From assembly GCA_945877425.1 (NCBI GenBank), contig CAMCRZ010000011.1:1-64000 (forward strand): a DNA stretch of 64,000 nt, written 5' to 3'. The notes beneath the pieces were generated by a model. The model did no database searches, had not been told where the DNA came from, and saw nothing but the letters and a program-made list of their open reading frames with translations. The position numbers were made by a program, and so were the translations under genes. Below are positions 34,189-43,676 of the stretch, piece after piece (the first letter of the stretch is position 1; the number at the start of each line of letters is the position of its first letter). This stretch comes from an uncultured Treponema sp. (GTDB lineage Bacteria > Spirochaetota > Spirochaetia > Treponematales > Treponemataceae).

Positions 34189-34253
34189 TTTTAAGTAGCG
34201 CTAACAAAAATTCAGCAGTGCTAACTGAAGCAAAAGAAAACGAGGAGGAAAAT

Positions 34254-34484
34254 ATGCCTTTGTTATTTGCACAGATTGGAGAAGAAGTTCAGATTGTAAA
34301 CATTGCAGGCTCTTCTGAAATAAAGCATCATCTGGAAGAAATAGGTTTTAACGAAGGAGAACTTACAACTGTCATTCAGAAAATAGCCACAGGAGTCATA
34401 GTAAAGGCAAAAAACGGCAGGATTGCATTAGACAGAACTATGGCTTCAAAAATAAGAATCAGGCCTTTAGTAAAAAGTAATTAG
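34254..34484 (+). CDS. feoA: FeoA domain protein (first copy)
   Basis: This 76-residue SH3-like FeoA protein (MPLLFAQIGEEVQIVNIAG) supports ferrous iron uptake by FeoB. The core IKHHLEEIGFNEGELTTVIQKI matches FeoA proteins. GAGGAGG lies 5 bases before the ATG at 34254; an upstream ATG at 34218 lacks one. First gene of the feo operon, 21 bases before a second feoA. Confidence 0.9.
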   Translation: MPLLFAQIGEEVQIVNIAGSSEIKHHLEEIGFNEGELTTVIQKIATGVIVKAKNGRIALDRTMASKIRIRPLVKSN

Positions 34485-34505
34485 ATTAAATGGAGATATT
34501 GAAAA

Positions 34506-34733
34506 ATGGAAACTTTAGGAGAATCAAAAATCGGTTCTACGGTAAAAGTGAAGAAAATCAATGCAGAAGGTGCTTTAAAGCGGCGCCTTATGGACATGGG
34601 CTTTACTTCAGGATGTGAAGTGTACGTTCGGAAAGTTGCCCCTTTAGGTGATCCTGTTGAAGTTACACTTAGAGGCTATGAACTTTCTGTCCGCAAAGAT
34701 GATGCACAGTCAATCATTGTAAGTGAGGTGTAG
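34506..34733 (+). CDS. feoA: FeoA domain protein (second copy)
   Basis: This 75-residue FeoA (GSTVKVKKINAEGALKRRLMDMGFTSGCEVYVRKVAPLGDPVEVTLRGYELSVRKDDA) is closer to the canonical family than the first copy. TGGAGA lies upstream of the ATG. It ends 3 bases before feoB. Tandem FeoA copies are known in other anaerobes; the two may form a heteromeric cytoplasmic partner of FeoB. Confidence 0.92.
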   Translation: METLGESKIGSTVKVKKINAEGALKRRLMDMGFTSGCEVYVRKVAPLGDPVEVTLRGYELSVRKDDAQSIIVSEV

Positions 34734-34736
34734 AAA

Positions 34737-36899
34737 ATGAGTACAGTAAAAATCGCACTTGCAGGAAATCCAAACTGCGGAAAAACAACAATGTTCAATT
34801 CCCTTACCGGAACTGTTCAGTATGTAGGAAACTGGCCAGGAGTTACAGTTGAAAAAAAAGAAGGCAAAGTAAAGGGCACAAATTTAATTGTAACTGACTT
34901 GCCCGGCATTTATTCCCTTTCTCCTTACACAAGCGAAGAAATTGTTTCAAGAGATTATCTTTCAGGCAGCGAACCTGATGCAGTTATAAACATAGTTGAT
35001 GCAACAAACATAGAGCGCAACCTTTATTTAACAACCCAGATTCTTGAATTAGGAAAGCCAGTTGTAATTGCACTTAACATGATAGATGCACTTAAAAAAT
35101 CAGGTGATTCAATTGACACTGAAAAGCTTGCCCAAAGATTAGGCTGTACTGTAATAGAAACTTGTGCTGTCCGCAACAAAGGCATAAAGGAAATTGCACA
35201 GGCTGCAGAAAAAGCTGCTGGAAAAAACGTTTCTCTGCCGGTAAAATGCTTTTCTGATGAAGTGGAAAATGCAGTTGCCAAGGTAACAGAACTTATTTCT
35301 TCAAAAGTAAATGCTGAACTTGCAAGATGGACTGCAATCAAACTTATGGAAAGAGATGAAAAAATAAAGGACTCACTTTCTTCTGGCAGTGACATTCTTG
35401 AAAAAATAGAATCAATAGTTTGCGAAATTGAAAAATCAAAAGACGACGATATTGAATCAATTATTACAAACGAACGCTACAATTACATTTCCAGACTTTT
35501 AGACGGTGTTCTCGTTAAGTCAGGAAAAAAACTTACTGCATCAGATAAAATTGACAGAATCGTAACAAACAGGATTTTAGGCATTCCGATTTTTCTTGCC
35601 GTAATGGGAATCATTTACTACATTGCCGTTACAACTGTAGGAACATGGATGACAGACTGGGCAAACGATTCATTTTTCGCAGGCATCATTGAAAAAGTAC
35701 AGGCTTTGCTTACAGACGCAGGTGCTAACGAAGTTTTGACTGACTGTATTGCAAACGGAATTATAGGCGGCATTGGTTCAGTTTTAGGCTTCGTTCCGCA
35801 GATGGCAATTCTTTTCTTAATGCTTTCGATTGTAGAAGACGTAGGTTACATGGTTAGAATTGCATTCGTTATGGACAGAATATTCCGCAAATTCGGGCTT
35901 TCTGGTAAATCATTCATTCCGCTTTTAATAGGTTCAGGCTGCGGTGTTCCTGGAATTATGGCAAGCCGTACTATTGAAAACGAAAATGACAGACGCATGA
36001 CAATCATCACTACAACATGGATTCCCTGCGGCGCAAAACTTCCTGTAATAGCTTTGTTTGCAGCAGTTTTAGGTCAGCAGCTTGGAATTGGAAGCGCATC
36101 TTATCTTGCACCGCTTATGTATGTAATAGGAATCGGAGCAGTTGTAATTTCGGCAATCATGTTGAAAAAGACAGCACCTTTCCACGGACCTGCTTCCCCT
36201 TTTATCATGGAACTTCCTCAGTATCACATTCCTCAGCTAAAGACAGTGCTTCTTCACACATGGGAGCGTTTGTGGGGATTTATTAAAAAGGCCGGAACTA
36301 TTCTTTTTCTGGCTTGTCTTGTAATGTGGTTCCTTGCATCATACGGAATTCAGGACGGAAAATTCGGTTTAGTTGATAATTCTGATAATTCAATTCTTGC
36401 TGCTGTGGGAAATGTAATCCGCTATATCTTTATTCCCCTTGGATTTGGCGGTGAAAACGGCGGATGGCAGGCAGTTGCGGCTTCTATTTCAGGCTTCAGT
36501 GCAAAAGAAGGAATTGTTTCTACTTTAGGCGTTCTTGCCAATGTTTCTAAAGAACTTGTTGAAGATGACGGTGCTGTATGTGCTGCAATTATCCAGTGGT
36601 TTCCTACTGCCATTGCTTCTTTCTGCTTCCTTTTGTTTAATCTTCTTGATTCACCGTGTCTTGCTGCAATTTCAACTATGGCTAATGAACTTAAAAGCAG
36701 AAAGTGGTTCTGGTTTGCCATTGGTTTCCAAAACATTTTTGCTTACGTCATTACAATGATTGTTTATCAGCTGGGAATGTTGTTTGTTTATGGTGTTTTC
36801 GGCGGATTTACTGTTGCTGCAATTGTACTTGCCCTGTTTATTCTGTTTATGGTGTTCAGGCCGAATCCTTATGCCAAAAAAGACAGGGCTTTAAGCTGA
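34737..36899 (+). CDS. feoB: Ferrous iron transporter FeoB
   Basis: FeoB imports Fe2+ across the inner membrane. The 720-residue protein has the N-terminal G domain (GNPNCGKTTMFNSLTG, NWPGVTVEKKEG, DLPGIYSLSPYT, LNMIDALKKSG), a helical GDI-like region to about 270, and a C-terminal membrane domain with about eight helices, including the two Gate motifs (PLLIGSGCGVPGIMASRTIEN and FSAKEGIVSTLGVL). GTGTAG and the ATG overlap the end of feoA closely (3-base gap). The operon continues with a Cys-rich small membrane protein. Confidence 0.97.
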   Translation: MSTVKIALAGNPNCGKTTMFNSLTGTVQYVGNWPGVTVEKKEGKVKGTNLIVTDLPGIYSLSPYTSEEIVSRDYLSGSEPDAVINIVDATNIERNLYLTTQILELGKPVVIALNMIDALKKSGDSIDTEKLAQRLGCTVIETCAVRNKGIKEIAQAAEKAAGKNVSLPVKCFSDEVENAVAKVTELISSKVNAELARWTAIKLMERDEKIKDSLSSGSDILEKIESIVCEIEKSKDDDIESIITNERYNYISRLLDGVLVKSGKKLTASDKIDRIVTNRILGIPIFLAVMGIIYYIAVTTVGTWMTDWANDSFFAGIIEKVQALLTDAGANEVLTDCIANGIIGGIGSVLGFVPQMAILFLMLSIVEDVGYMVRIAFVMDRIFRKFGLSGKSFIPLLIGSGCGVPGIMASRTIENENDRRMTIITTTWIPCGAKLPVIALFAAVLGQQLGIGSASYLAPLMYVIGIGAVVISAIMLKKTAPFHGPASPFIMELPQYHIPQLKTVLLHTWERLWGFIKKAGTILFLACLVMWFLASYGIQDGKFGLVDNSDNSILAAVGNVIRYIFIPLGFGGENGGWQAVAASISGFSAKEGIVSTLGVLANVSKELVEDDGAVCAAIIQWFPTAIASFCFLLFNLLDSPCLAAISTMANELKSRKWFWFAIGFQNIFAYVITMIVYQLGMLFVYGVFGGFTVAAIVLALFILFMVFRPNPYAKKDRALS

Positions 36900-36914
36900 T
36901 TGTGAGGAAAAAAA

Positions 36915-37082
36915 ATGATTGCAAATGTTATTTGTTTAGCTGTAATTTTCGCTGTGTCAGGCTTTTCCATTTTTACGATTGTACGGAGACATATTGCTGC
37001 TAAAAAAAATAATGCTTCTTCCGGATGTATGTGCTGTTCTGCAAGAAAAAACTGCTGTAAAGCTTCTCTGCCGGAAAAGTAA
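36915..37082 (+). CDS. FeoB-associated Cys-rich membrane protein
   Basis: This 55-residue gene is easily missed. One N-terminal helix (residues about 3-23, ANVICLAVIFAVSGFSIFTIV) is followed by basic residues and a short Cys cluster (GCMCCSARKNCC, residues 37-48). This matches the FeoB-associated Cys-rich membrane proteins found after feoB in other anaerobes. GAGG lies upstream of the ATG and the gap from feoB is 15 bases. It may hand iron or hold a metal on the cytoplasmic side; that is inference. Confidence 0.82.
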   Translation: MIANVICLAVIFAVSGFSIFTIVRRHIAAKKNNASSGCMCCSARKNCCKASLPEK

Positions 37083-37137
37083 GTTCTTCCCGAAAGGGTC
37101 TGATGAATAAGTGTATGCCATAATCTTTTATTCAGCC

Positions 37138-37225
37138 CTTGAAAGAAGAGTATGCGTTAACCTGCAGTTTGTTTGGAGCAGACTGCAGTCCTTTGCAGGA
37201 ACTATGGCCGCTCCGGCGTACTTAA
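37138..37225 (+). repeat. Dispersed intergenic repeat, copy R7 (partial)
   Basis: GAAAGAAGAGTATGCG, TTAACCTGCAG, GCTCCGGCGTACTT: a partial, diverged alpha module in the 309-base gap between the feo operon and deoC. The rest of the gap holds no visible gene. Confidence 0.5.
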
Positions 37226-37391
37226 TCTGATAGCTGCCTCTTGCATACAGCCAGACTGAAAAGCCCCTACCGTAAAAAATCCACTCCACAGCAAGAACAG
37301 CAAAATCGCTCTTGAACATCAGAAAAAAACAAATTAAATTAGAGACAGTATCCCATCAATTCAGAAACGTTGATGACTTAATGGAGTGTAT

Positions 37392-38105
37392 ATGACAAAA
37401 CAAGAAGTTGCAGGAATTATTGACCACACTTTGCTTGCACCTGTTGCCAGAGAAAGTGAAATTAAAAAACTTTGCGAAGAAGCTAAAAAGTACAGCTTTG
37501 CATCAGTTTGCGTAAATCCGTGCTATGTTCCTTTGGCAAGTGAAATGCTTGAAGGAAGCAGCGTAAAAGTTTGTACCGTAATTGGATTTCCTTTAGGTGC
37601 ATCTTCATTCGGTGGAAAAGCTGCAGAAGCAATGCTGGCAATAGACGACGGCGCTGATGAAGTGGACATGGTTATAAACATAGGTCATGCAAAAGATCAC
37701 CTTTACAATCTTATAGAAGAGGACATTCGTTCCGTAGTTGATGCATCAAGAGAAGCTGGCGAAGACAACAACAAGAAAGTTGTAGTAAAAGTCATACTTG
37801 AAACATGCTTCCTTACTGATGATGAAATCGTTGAATGTTCAGTATGTGCAAAAAAAGCTGGAGCTGATTTCGTAAAGACTTCAACCGGATTTGCTTCACC
37901 AAAAGATGCAGAAGGAAAACCTCTTCCAAACGGTGCAACTGTTCATGCAGTAGAACTTATGCGCAAAACTGTAGGATCTGACATGGGCGTTAAGGCAAGC
38001 GGCGGAATCCGAAGTGCAGAAGATGCAGCTGCAATGATAAAGGCAGGCGCAAGCAGATTAGGCTGCAGTGCAGGTGTTGCAGTTGTAGAAAACTGGAAAG
38101 AATAA
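37392..38105 (+). CDS. deoC: Deoxyribose-phosphate aldolase
   Basis: DeoC splits 2-deoxyribose-5-phosphate into acetaldehyde and glyceraldehyde-3-phosphate in deoxynucleoside breakdown. The 237-residue protein shows SVCVNPCYVPLA, VCTVIGFPLGASS, DGADEVDMVINIGH, VVVKVILET and ADFVKTSTGF, the latter with the Schiff-base Lys. Length is normal. GGAG lies 5 bases before the ATG at 37392; a GTG two codons upstream is not preferred. It stands alone, without deoA or deoD nearby. Confidence 0.95.
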   Translation: MTKQEVAGIIDHTLLAPVARESEIKKLCEEAKKYSFASVCVNPCYVPLASEMLEGSSVKVCTVIGFPLGASSFGGKAAEAMLAIDDGADEVDMVINIGHAKDHLYNLIEEDIRSVVDASREAGEDNNKKVVVKVILETCFLTDDEIVECSVCAKKAGADFVKTSTGFASPKDAEGKPLPNGATVHAVELMRKTVGSDMGVKASGGIRSAEDAAAMIKAGASRLGCSAGVAVVENWKE

Positions 38106-38235
38106 TTTAAACAGCATACATTGCAAAACTCAGACTGCTACAAATCTCTCCTGTAAAATCAATGTAAATCATACTTTAAAAAATAAATTATAAGTGATAT
38201 TCTTACGTTATAAATTTTTTACAAGGAAGTTATGT

Positions 38236-39267
38236 ATGGACTTTGTTAAGGAACTTGAAAAAAAAGCAGCTGCTGCCGGAAAAACAATTGTTCTCTGCGA
38301 AGGAGAAGACAAGCGTGTTGTTGAAGCAGCTGCAAAAATTGTTAAGGAAGGAATTGCCAAAATCATTCTTCTTGGAAAAAAAGATGAATGTGAAAAGCTT
38401 GTTCCTGGCATTGATTTAAGCGGAGTTAACGTAATTGACCCTCAAACTGATTCAAATGCTGAAAAATATGCTGAACTTTTATTTAAAGCTCGTGAAGGAA
38501 AAATCAATAAAAAAACAGGCGCACCTGAATACGCTGACGTTGCTGCTGCTAAGGCTTACATTTTAAAAGATTACACAATGTATGGTGCACTTATTCTTAA
38601 AGCAGGTGTTGCAGACGGATTTGTAAGCGGTGCCTGTCATTCAACTGCAAATACACTTCGCCCTGGACTTCAGGTTATAAAAACTGCTCATGGCGTAAAC
38701 ACAGTTTCATCTTGCTTTATTATGGTTGCTCCAGAAAGCGGAAATCCTTATGTAAAGGAAGGAATTGCTGTATTCGGTGATTGTGCCATCAACATTAACC
38801 CTACAGAAGAACAGCTTGCAGACATTGCCATTGCATCTGCCGAAACTGCCGTAAAAATTGCAGGAATTGAACCTCGTGTTGCAATGCTTTCCTTTTCTAC
38901 AAAAGGCTCAGGCGCAGATCCAAAAGACGGAGACACAGTTGGAAAAGTTGCCCGTGCTGCTGCTCTTGCAAAAGAAAAAGCTCCGGATCTTGCTTTAGAC
39001 GGCGAATTCCAGTTTGATGCAGCTGTTGCTCCTGAAGTAGGTGAATTAAAAGCTCCTGGTTCAAAAGTTGCAGGTCATGCAAATACATTTATTTTCCCGA
39101 ACATCAATGCAGGAAATATCGGCTATAAAATCTGTCAGCGTATGGGCGGATGGATGGCTATTGGTCCTGTCTGTCAGGGATTTGCAAAACCGTTAAATGA
39201 TTTAAGTCGTGGCTGTTCAGTTGATGACATTGTTGCAACTGTAGCAGTTACAGCTTTACAGGCATAA
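38236..39267 (+). CDS. pta: Phosphate acetyltransferase
   Basis: Pta converts acetyl-CoA and phosphate to acetyl phosphate, the first step of acetate production with ATP gain. The 343-residue protein (MDFVKELEKKAAAAGKTIVLCEGEDKRV) is the short single-domain form. GACHSTANTLRPGLQVI, SCFIMVAPESG, DCAININPTEEQLADIA and GHANTFIFPNINAGNIGYK are typical. AAGGAAG lies 6 bases before the ATG at 38236; the frame upstream has no ribosome binding site. No ackA is adjacent. Confidence 0.95.
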   Translation: MDFVKELEKKAAAAGKTIVLCEGEDKRVVEAAAKIVKEGIAKIILLGKKDECEKLVPGIDLSGVNVIDPQTDSNAEKYAELLFKAREGKINKKTGAPEYADVAAAKAYILKDYTMYGALILKAGVADGFVSGACHSTANTLRPGLQVIKTAHGVNTVSSCFIMVAPESGNPYVKEGIAVFGDCAININPTEEQLADIAIASAETAVKIAGIEPRVAMLSFSTKGSGADPKDGDTVGKVARAAALAKEKAPDLALDGEFQFDAAVAPEVGELKAPGSKVAGHANTFIFPNINAGNIGYKICQRMGGWMAIGPVCQGFAKPLNDLSRGCSVDDIVATVAVTALQA

Positions 39268-39276
39268 CATTCAGAA

Positions 39277-39314
39277 AGTCTGCATTTAAATTGATAAAGT
39301 GCAGGCTTTTTTTT
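39277..39314 (+). terminator. Terminator of pta
   Basis: AGTCTGCA pairs with TGCAGGCT and is followed by seven to eight T residues. Confidence 0.78.
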
Positions 39315-39331
39315 ATGCACTGATTTAAAAC

Positions 39332-39379
39332 AAAAAAAACTTTCCTTCGTAAGATAAAACTTAAAAGGAAAGTTTTTTT
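39332..39379. terminator. Bidirectional terminator between pta and fusA
   Basis: AACTTTCCTT (39338-39347) and AAGGAAAGTT (39365-39374) are perfect inverted repeats with T-runs on both strands. Confidence 0.75.
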
Positions 39380-39454
39380 ATTTGCATTGGGGCTAAAGGC
39401 AAACTGAATTCAGTTCATCACTTTAAGTCTCATTTTGCTGATTGAAAGTCAATA

Positions 39455-41545
39455 TTATTTCTGTTCAGCCTTTTTCTTTTCCTGATATGCCTTTATGAGA
39501 GTTTCTGAAACAGTGTTAGGAACTTTGGCATATTTTTCAAATTCCATTGTAAATTCAGCCTTACCCTGTGTAGAAGAGCGGAGAATTGTTGAGAATCCGA
39601 ACATTTCAGAAAGAGGTACTTCAGCGTTTACTGTAGAAGTTCCGTTTTCATCAGATGAATCAATAATAACACCACGTCTCTGGTTAATAAGACCGAACAT
39701 ATTTCCCTGGAATTCTGTAGGACCTGCAATCTGAACTTTCATAACTGGTTCAAGAATAGCTGGCTTTGCTTTCTGGTAACCTTCACGGAATGCACCGATA
39801 GCTGCAGTCTGGAAAGCAATATCAGAAGAGTCAACAGGGTGGTACTGACCATCATTGATTGTACAGCGAACGCCTACAACTGGAGCACCAATAAGTGAAC
39901 CTTTTTCCATAGCTTTCTTGAAACCTTTGTCGCAAGAAGGAATGTATTCGTTAGGAATAGCACCACCTTTAATAGAGTCAACAAATTCGTAGTCTTTATC
40001 AGCGATTGGTTCCATAAATCCTGCAACACGACCGTACTGACCAGAACCACCAGTCTGCTTTTTGTGTGTATAGTTGAAATCAGCACGGGCAGAAATTGAT
40101 TCACGGTAAGCTACTTCCGGCTGTGAAACTTCAACTTCGCACTTGTATTCACGCTTCATGCGTTCAACGTAAACTTCAAGGTGCAATTCACCCATACCCT
40201 TAATGATTGTCTGATTTGATTCAGGATCAACGTATGTCTGGAATGTAGGGTCTTCTTTTGTAAAGCGGTTGAGAGCCTTTGCCATGTTAGCAGCATCTTG
40301 CTTGTTTTTAGGTGTAATAGCCTGAGAAATAACAGGATTTGGAACATACATTGATGTCATGGCAATGTTAAGTCCGCCGCCGCAGAATGTATCACCGGAA
40401 GCACAGTCAATACCGAAAAGCGCAATAATATCGCCTGGCATACCTTCCTGAATATCTTCCATGTTTGCAGAGTTCATACGAACAATACGTCCAACCTTGA
40501 ACTTCTTCTGTGCACGGACGTTGAAAAGTTCATCACCTTTGCAGATTTTTCCCTGATAAATACGAACGTATGTTAACTGACCGAACTGACCGTCATCAAG
40601 TTTAAATGCAAGTGCAACACAAGGCTTGTTTTCTACGTTGAAAAGTTCAACTTCAGCTTCGTTGTTGTCACGATCAAGACCGTAGTTGTGAACTTCTGTT
40701 GGGTTTGGAAGATAGCGTTCAACTGCATCAAGTAAAGGCTGAATACCTTTGTTTACGTGAGCTGAGCCTAAGAAAACGCCAACGAACTGTTCAGCAAGTG
40801 TTCCCTTACGAACTGCAGCAATGATTTCTTCTTCTGTAGGTTCTGCGCCTTCAAGAATTTTTTCCATAAGTGCATCGTCAAAGTTTGCAGCTTCTTCAAT
40901 AAGTTCCTGACGGTATGTTTTTGCATCTTCAAGGAGATTTGCAGGAATTTCAGCATAGCGAAGTTCTTCACCGTTTGGACCGTCAAAATAAACAGCCTTC
41001 ATTGCGATAAGGTCTACAACGCCTTCAAGCTTATCTTCAAGACCAATTGGAAGTTCCATCATGTGAGCGTTAAGACCAAGCTTGTCGCGAAGCTGTCCGC
41101 ATACACGGATTGGATTAGCACCTTGGCGGTCACACTTGTTAACAAATGCAACACGAGGTACATGGTATCTCTTAAGCTGGCGGTCAACAGTAATTGACTG
41201 AGACTGAACACCTGCAACAGCACAAAGAATCATGATTGCACCATCAAGAACACGAAGAGAACGTTCAACTTCAACTGTAAAGTCAACGTGACCTGGTGTG
41301 TCGATAAGGTTGATTGTGATGTCTTTCCATTGAACCTGAGTTGCTGCGGACTGGATTGTAATACCACGTTCACGTTCCAAATCCATGTTATCCATTACAG
41401 CTCCAACACCGTCCTTACCGCGAACTTCATGAATCTGGTGAATCTTGTTACAGTAAAACAAAATGCGTTCAGAAGTTGTTGTCTTTCCAGAGTCAATGTG
41501 AGCACTAATACCGATATTACGAACTTTAGTAATATCAAAAGCCAT
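39455..41545 (-). CDS. fusA: Elongation factor G, spirochaetal/mitochondrial type
   Basis: EF-G drives ribosomal translocation. The 696-residue protein starts [20 protein letters not shown] and has G1 AHIDSGKTT, switch [16 protein letters not shown]3 DTPGHVDF and G4 NKCD (not the usual NKMD). Domains II-V follow to the end. [23 protein letters not shown] resembles mitochondrial EF-G1 and the spirochaetal spdEFG group. Spirochaetes usually carry two EF-G genes, so this may be specialised for translocation; the second copy is not in the window. GAGAGG lies 6 bases before the ATG at 41545. Confidence 0.94.
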   Translation of the reverse strand: MAFDITKVRNIGISAHIDSGKTTTSERILFYCNKIHQIHEVRGKDGVGAVMDNMDLERERGITIQSAATQVQWKDITINLIDTPGHVDFTVEVERSLRVLDGAIMILCAVAGVQSQSITVDRQLKRYHVPRVAFVNKCDRQGANPIRVCGQLRDKLGLNAHMMELPIGLEDKLEGVVDLIAMKAVYFDGPNGEELRYAEIPANLLEDAKTYRQELIEEAANFDDALMEKILEGAEPTEEEIIAAVRKGTLAEQFVGVFLGSAHVNKGIQPLLDAVERYLPNPTEVHNYGLDRDNNEAEVELFNVENKPCVALAFKLDDGQFGQLTYVRIYQGKICKGDELFNVRAQKKFKVGRIVRMNSANMEDIQEGMPGDIIALFGIDCASGDTFCGGGLNIAMTSMYVPNPVISQAITPKNKQDAANMAKALNRFTKEDPTFQTYVDPESNQTIIKGMGELHLEVYVERMKREYKCEVEVSQPEVAYRESISARADFNYTHKKQTGGSGQYGRVAGFMEPIADKDYEFVDSIKGGAIPNEYIPSCDKGFKKAMEKGSLIGAPVVGVRCTINDGQYHPVDSSDIAFQTAAIGAFREGYQKAKPAILEPVMKVQIAGPTEFQGNMFGLINQRRGVIIDSSDENGTSTVNAEVPLSEMFGFSTILRSSTQGKAEFTMEFEKYAKVPNTVSETLIKAYQEKKKAEQK

Positions 41546-41649
41546 ATTGTTACCTCTCAATAAAAAAATTATTTTAAGCTTTAAAGTTGTAATATTTTAG
41601 TGAAATTATTCAGTAAATTCAATAGTAAATATGTAAAAGAGATGTAAAG

Positions 41650-41905
41650 GCAAGCAGTTGCTTCGTAGAGTGCATTGGCAAGTACGCTCAGGCGGCGGCT
41701 GTTCTTGCGAAGAAGTGTATACTTTACGAGAAGGGCTTTATAAATAAGTGCAGGCTTTAAGTTTTGCGGCTGGCTGTTGAAAGAAGAGAGTGTTGCTTCG
41801 GGCGGCTTGGTTGTATGTAAGATGCAGCTCTTTTGCAAGTACGCTCAGGCCGCTGCCCCTTGTTCTTGCGAAGAAGTGTGCACTTTACGAGAAAAACCGC
41901 CGTAA
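41650..41905 (+). repeat. Dispersed intergenic repeat, copy R8 (two alpha modules)
   Basis: Two alpha units occur in tandem: AAGTACGCTCAGGCGGCGGC, TGTTCTTGCGAAGAAGTGTA, CTTTACGAGAAGGGCT, AAGTGCAGGCTTTAA, and again GTAAGATGCAGC, AAGTACGCTCAGGC and CTTTACGAGAA. No beta module. It fills the gap between fusA and the putative outer-membrane protein. Confidence 0.82.
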
Positions 41906-41918
41906 ACAACCGGAAACT

Positions 41919-43427
41919 TCACAGCGAAAAGTTTAGCTGGACTTTGCCGCTGAATTTAATCTTCTTGCCGCCGGAAAATGAAACAGAAGCCGAAGCCTTT
42001 GTCTTGTCAAAATGCCAGTCATCAAAATCAGAAGAGGCAGAAAAATACAAACTTGAAACAAAGCCCTTCCTGAAACAAATGCTCTCTGAAAAAGTAAGGT
42101 TTTGCTTTTGAAGTTCAGTTTTTAGGGAAGCAGAAAAGTTTGAAGTCAAAGGCCTGAACTTCCTGATGAAAGAAATCTTGTTGGTAAAAGTTTTTTCTTC
42201 AGTAAGCTGGGAATGACTTGCGCTGAAGTTCCACGTTACTGCAGAAAGATTTCTGTAAAAAGCCAGTGCAGCTTTTAAATTTGAAGTTTTGTAAGGCGTA
42301 GAAAAACTGTCTTTAGTTTCAAGAAAATTCTGCTGGAAAATAATGCCGCTGTTTAACTGACATTTTCCAAAGTGAAATTTTTTCTGCGGATTTACGTAAT
42401 ACTGAAATTTAGTTTTTGGCATGGAAGAATCAGTTGTAATAAGATTTGAATCAGCAATGAAAAATCCAGAATCAACAATAACTGATTTTAAAACAAGTGC
42501 ATTGTGACTTCTAATCCATGTGTAATTTTTTCCGAAAGGACTTTCGTAAATTGCAGCAGCAGTAGAACTTCTGGCGTGAGGAAAAGTAAGGCACACTTCC
42601 TGTTCCAGAGCAAGAGTTTTTCCTTCAGGAAAGTAAGGCGTTTTTTCAAACCATGAATCTGAAGAAGAAAAGCTTTGTGTAAAAAATCCTCCTGTAGCAG
42701 AAAAAGTTATAAGCGGAATGAATCTTGTAGAAAACTTTTTGTTTATGTTGAGAAAAAAATCTTTTCCCGTAATGCAGCCAAACTGAACTTGTGGAAGAAA
42801 TGAAAGCTTCCTTGAAGGATTTAATTCTGCCGCAAAAGAAAGGGGCGTTTCAGTTGAAGTAAAAGACGGAATTGAAGGGGCAAATCCTGCAACAAAATTA
42901 ACAGGACTTCGCAAAGGCAGTGATGAAGATGAAATTACCGGATTTTTTAAACGGGAAATTCCCTGTGAAAAAGTTAAGGTTCCGGCGTAAAAGTTTGCAG
43001 AAAAAAATCCCAATGCAGAAGGCAGCCTTAACTGAGTTCCCCAGCGCATTTTGTGGTTAAGGAAAAAATCTTCCGGGAAACTTTCCCTTATCTGCTGAAT
43101 GGAATAAGAATTTATTCCCGTTGAAAACATCACATTTAAATTCGTAACGGAAAGCTTTATTCCGGCGTCGTATTTTACAGTTGATTTTCCTGCTTCTTCG
43201 TTTAAAGTGGAAACTGCTCCTGAATAAAGCGACACAGAATGAAGTGAAAATTTTTCTCCCAAAGATGATTTTTTTTCAGGCGATGTTTGTGCCGATAAAA
43301 TTTTTACTGAAAGAAAAAGAAAAAGTGCCTGTTTTAAAAGTGTCAGTTTTATCCGTTTAAGTTTTGAAAGTTTCACCTTTTTTAGTAGAGGAAATGCATT
43401 TGAAAAATAAAATATTTTTTGTTCCAT
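41919..43427 (-). CDS. Putative outer-membrane beta-barrel protein
   Basis: I do not recognise a named family. The 502-residue protein has a basic, then hydrophobic N-terminus ending in LSAQ (signal peptide, cleavage near residue 47), and a long region of alternating aromatic and polar residues (for example SANFYAGTLTFSQGISR, FHFGKCQLNSGIIFQQNF, WNFSASHSQLT) ending in GKVQLNFSL, the usual C-terminal beta-strand of an outer-membrane barrel. The N-terminus is longer than usual for a signal peptide and the start codon is uncertain, because the ribosome binding site is poor. A spirochaetal outer-membrane protein of unknown function is the best description. Confidence 0.62.
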   Translation of the reverse strand: MEQKIFYFSNAFPLLKKVKLSKLKRIKLTLLKQALFLFLSVKILSAQTSPEKKSSLGEKFSLHSVSLYSGAVSTLNEEAGKSTVKYDAGIKLSVTNLNVMFSTGINSYSIQQIRESFPEDFFLNHKMRWGTQLRLPSALGFFSANFYAGTLTFSQGISRLKNPVISSSSLPLRSPVNFVAGFAPSIPSFTSTETPLSFAAELNPSRKLSFLPQVQFGCITGKDFFLNINKKFSTRFIPLITFSATGGFFTQSFSSSDSWFEKTPYFPEGKTLALEQEVCLTFPHARSSTAAAIYESPFGKNYTWIRSHNALVLKSVIVDSGFFIADSNLITTDSSMPKTKFQYYVNPQKKFHFGKCQLNSGIIFQQNFLETKDSFSTPYKTSNLKAALAFYRNLSAVTWNFSASHSQLTEEKTFTNKISFIRKFRPLTSNFSASLKTELQKQNLTFSESICFRKGFVSSLYFSASSDFDDWHFDKTKASASVSFSGGKKIKFSGKVQLNFSL

Positions 43428-43510
43428 ACAATTTATATTTCCACCGATGTTGCAAAAACAGCAATTTCAGCACAAAAAGTTTAAACTTATTTTTTTAATT
43501 CGTGTAATCC

Positions 43511-43539
43511 TTGTAATTATTTTGAAAAGTCTGTAGAAT
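43511..43539 (+). promoter_or_regulatory. Promoter of the DEAD-box helicase with long leader
   Basis: TTGTAA (43511-43516), 17 bases, TAGAAT (43534-43539). Transcription near 43546 would give a 5' leader of about 130 bases. Long leaders are usual for cold-induced csdA-type mRNAs. Confidence 0.55.
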
Positions 43540-43676
43540 AGTGAAATATTTTAGAAAATCATGTCAGACTGTAGCCGCTTGAAGGTGCAGGGGAAATCAA
43601 ATCTTACGTTTTAATTCCACAAAAATAGGGTTTATTTTTTTTATTAGCGGTTCGTTATGCATGAAGAGGATCGTTT

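Noticed and set aside
37083..37140. Possible terminator after the feo operon
   Set aside because: GGGTCTGATGAATAA and TTATTCAGCCC pair only imperfectly across a long loop, and no T-run follows.
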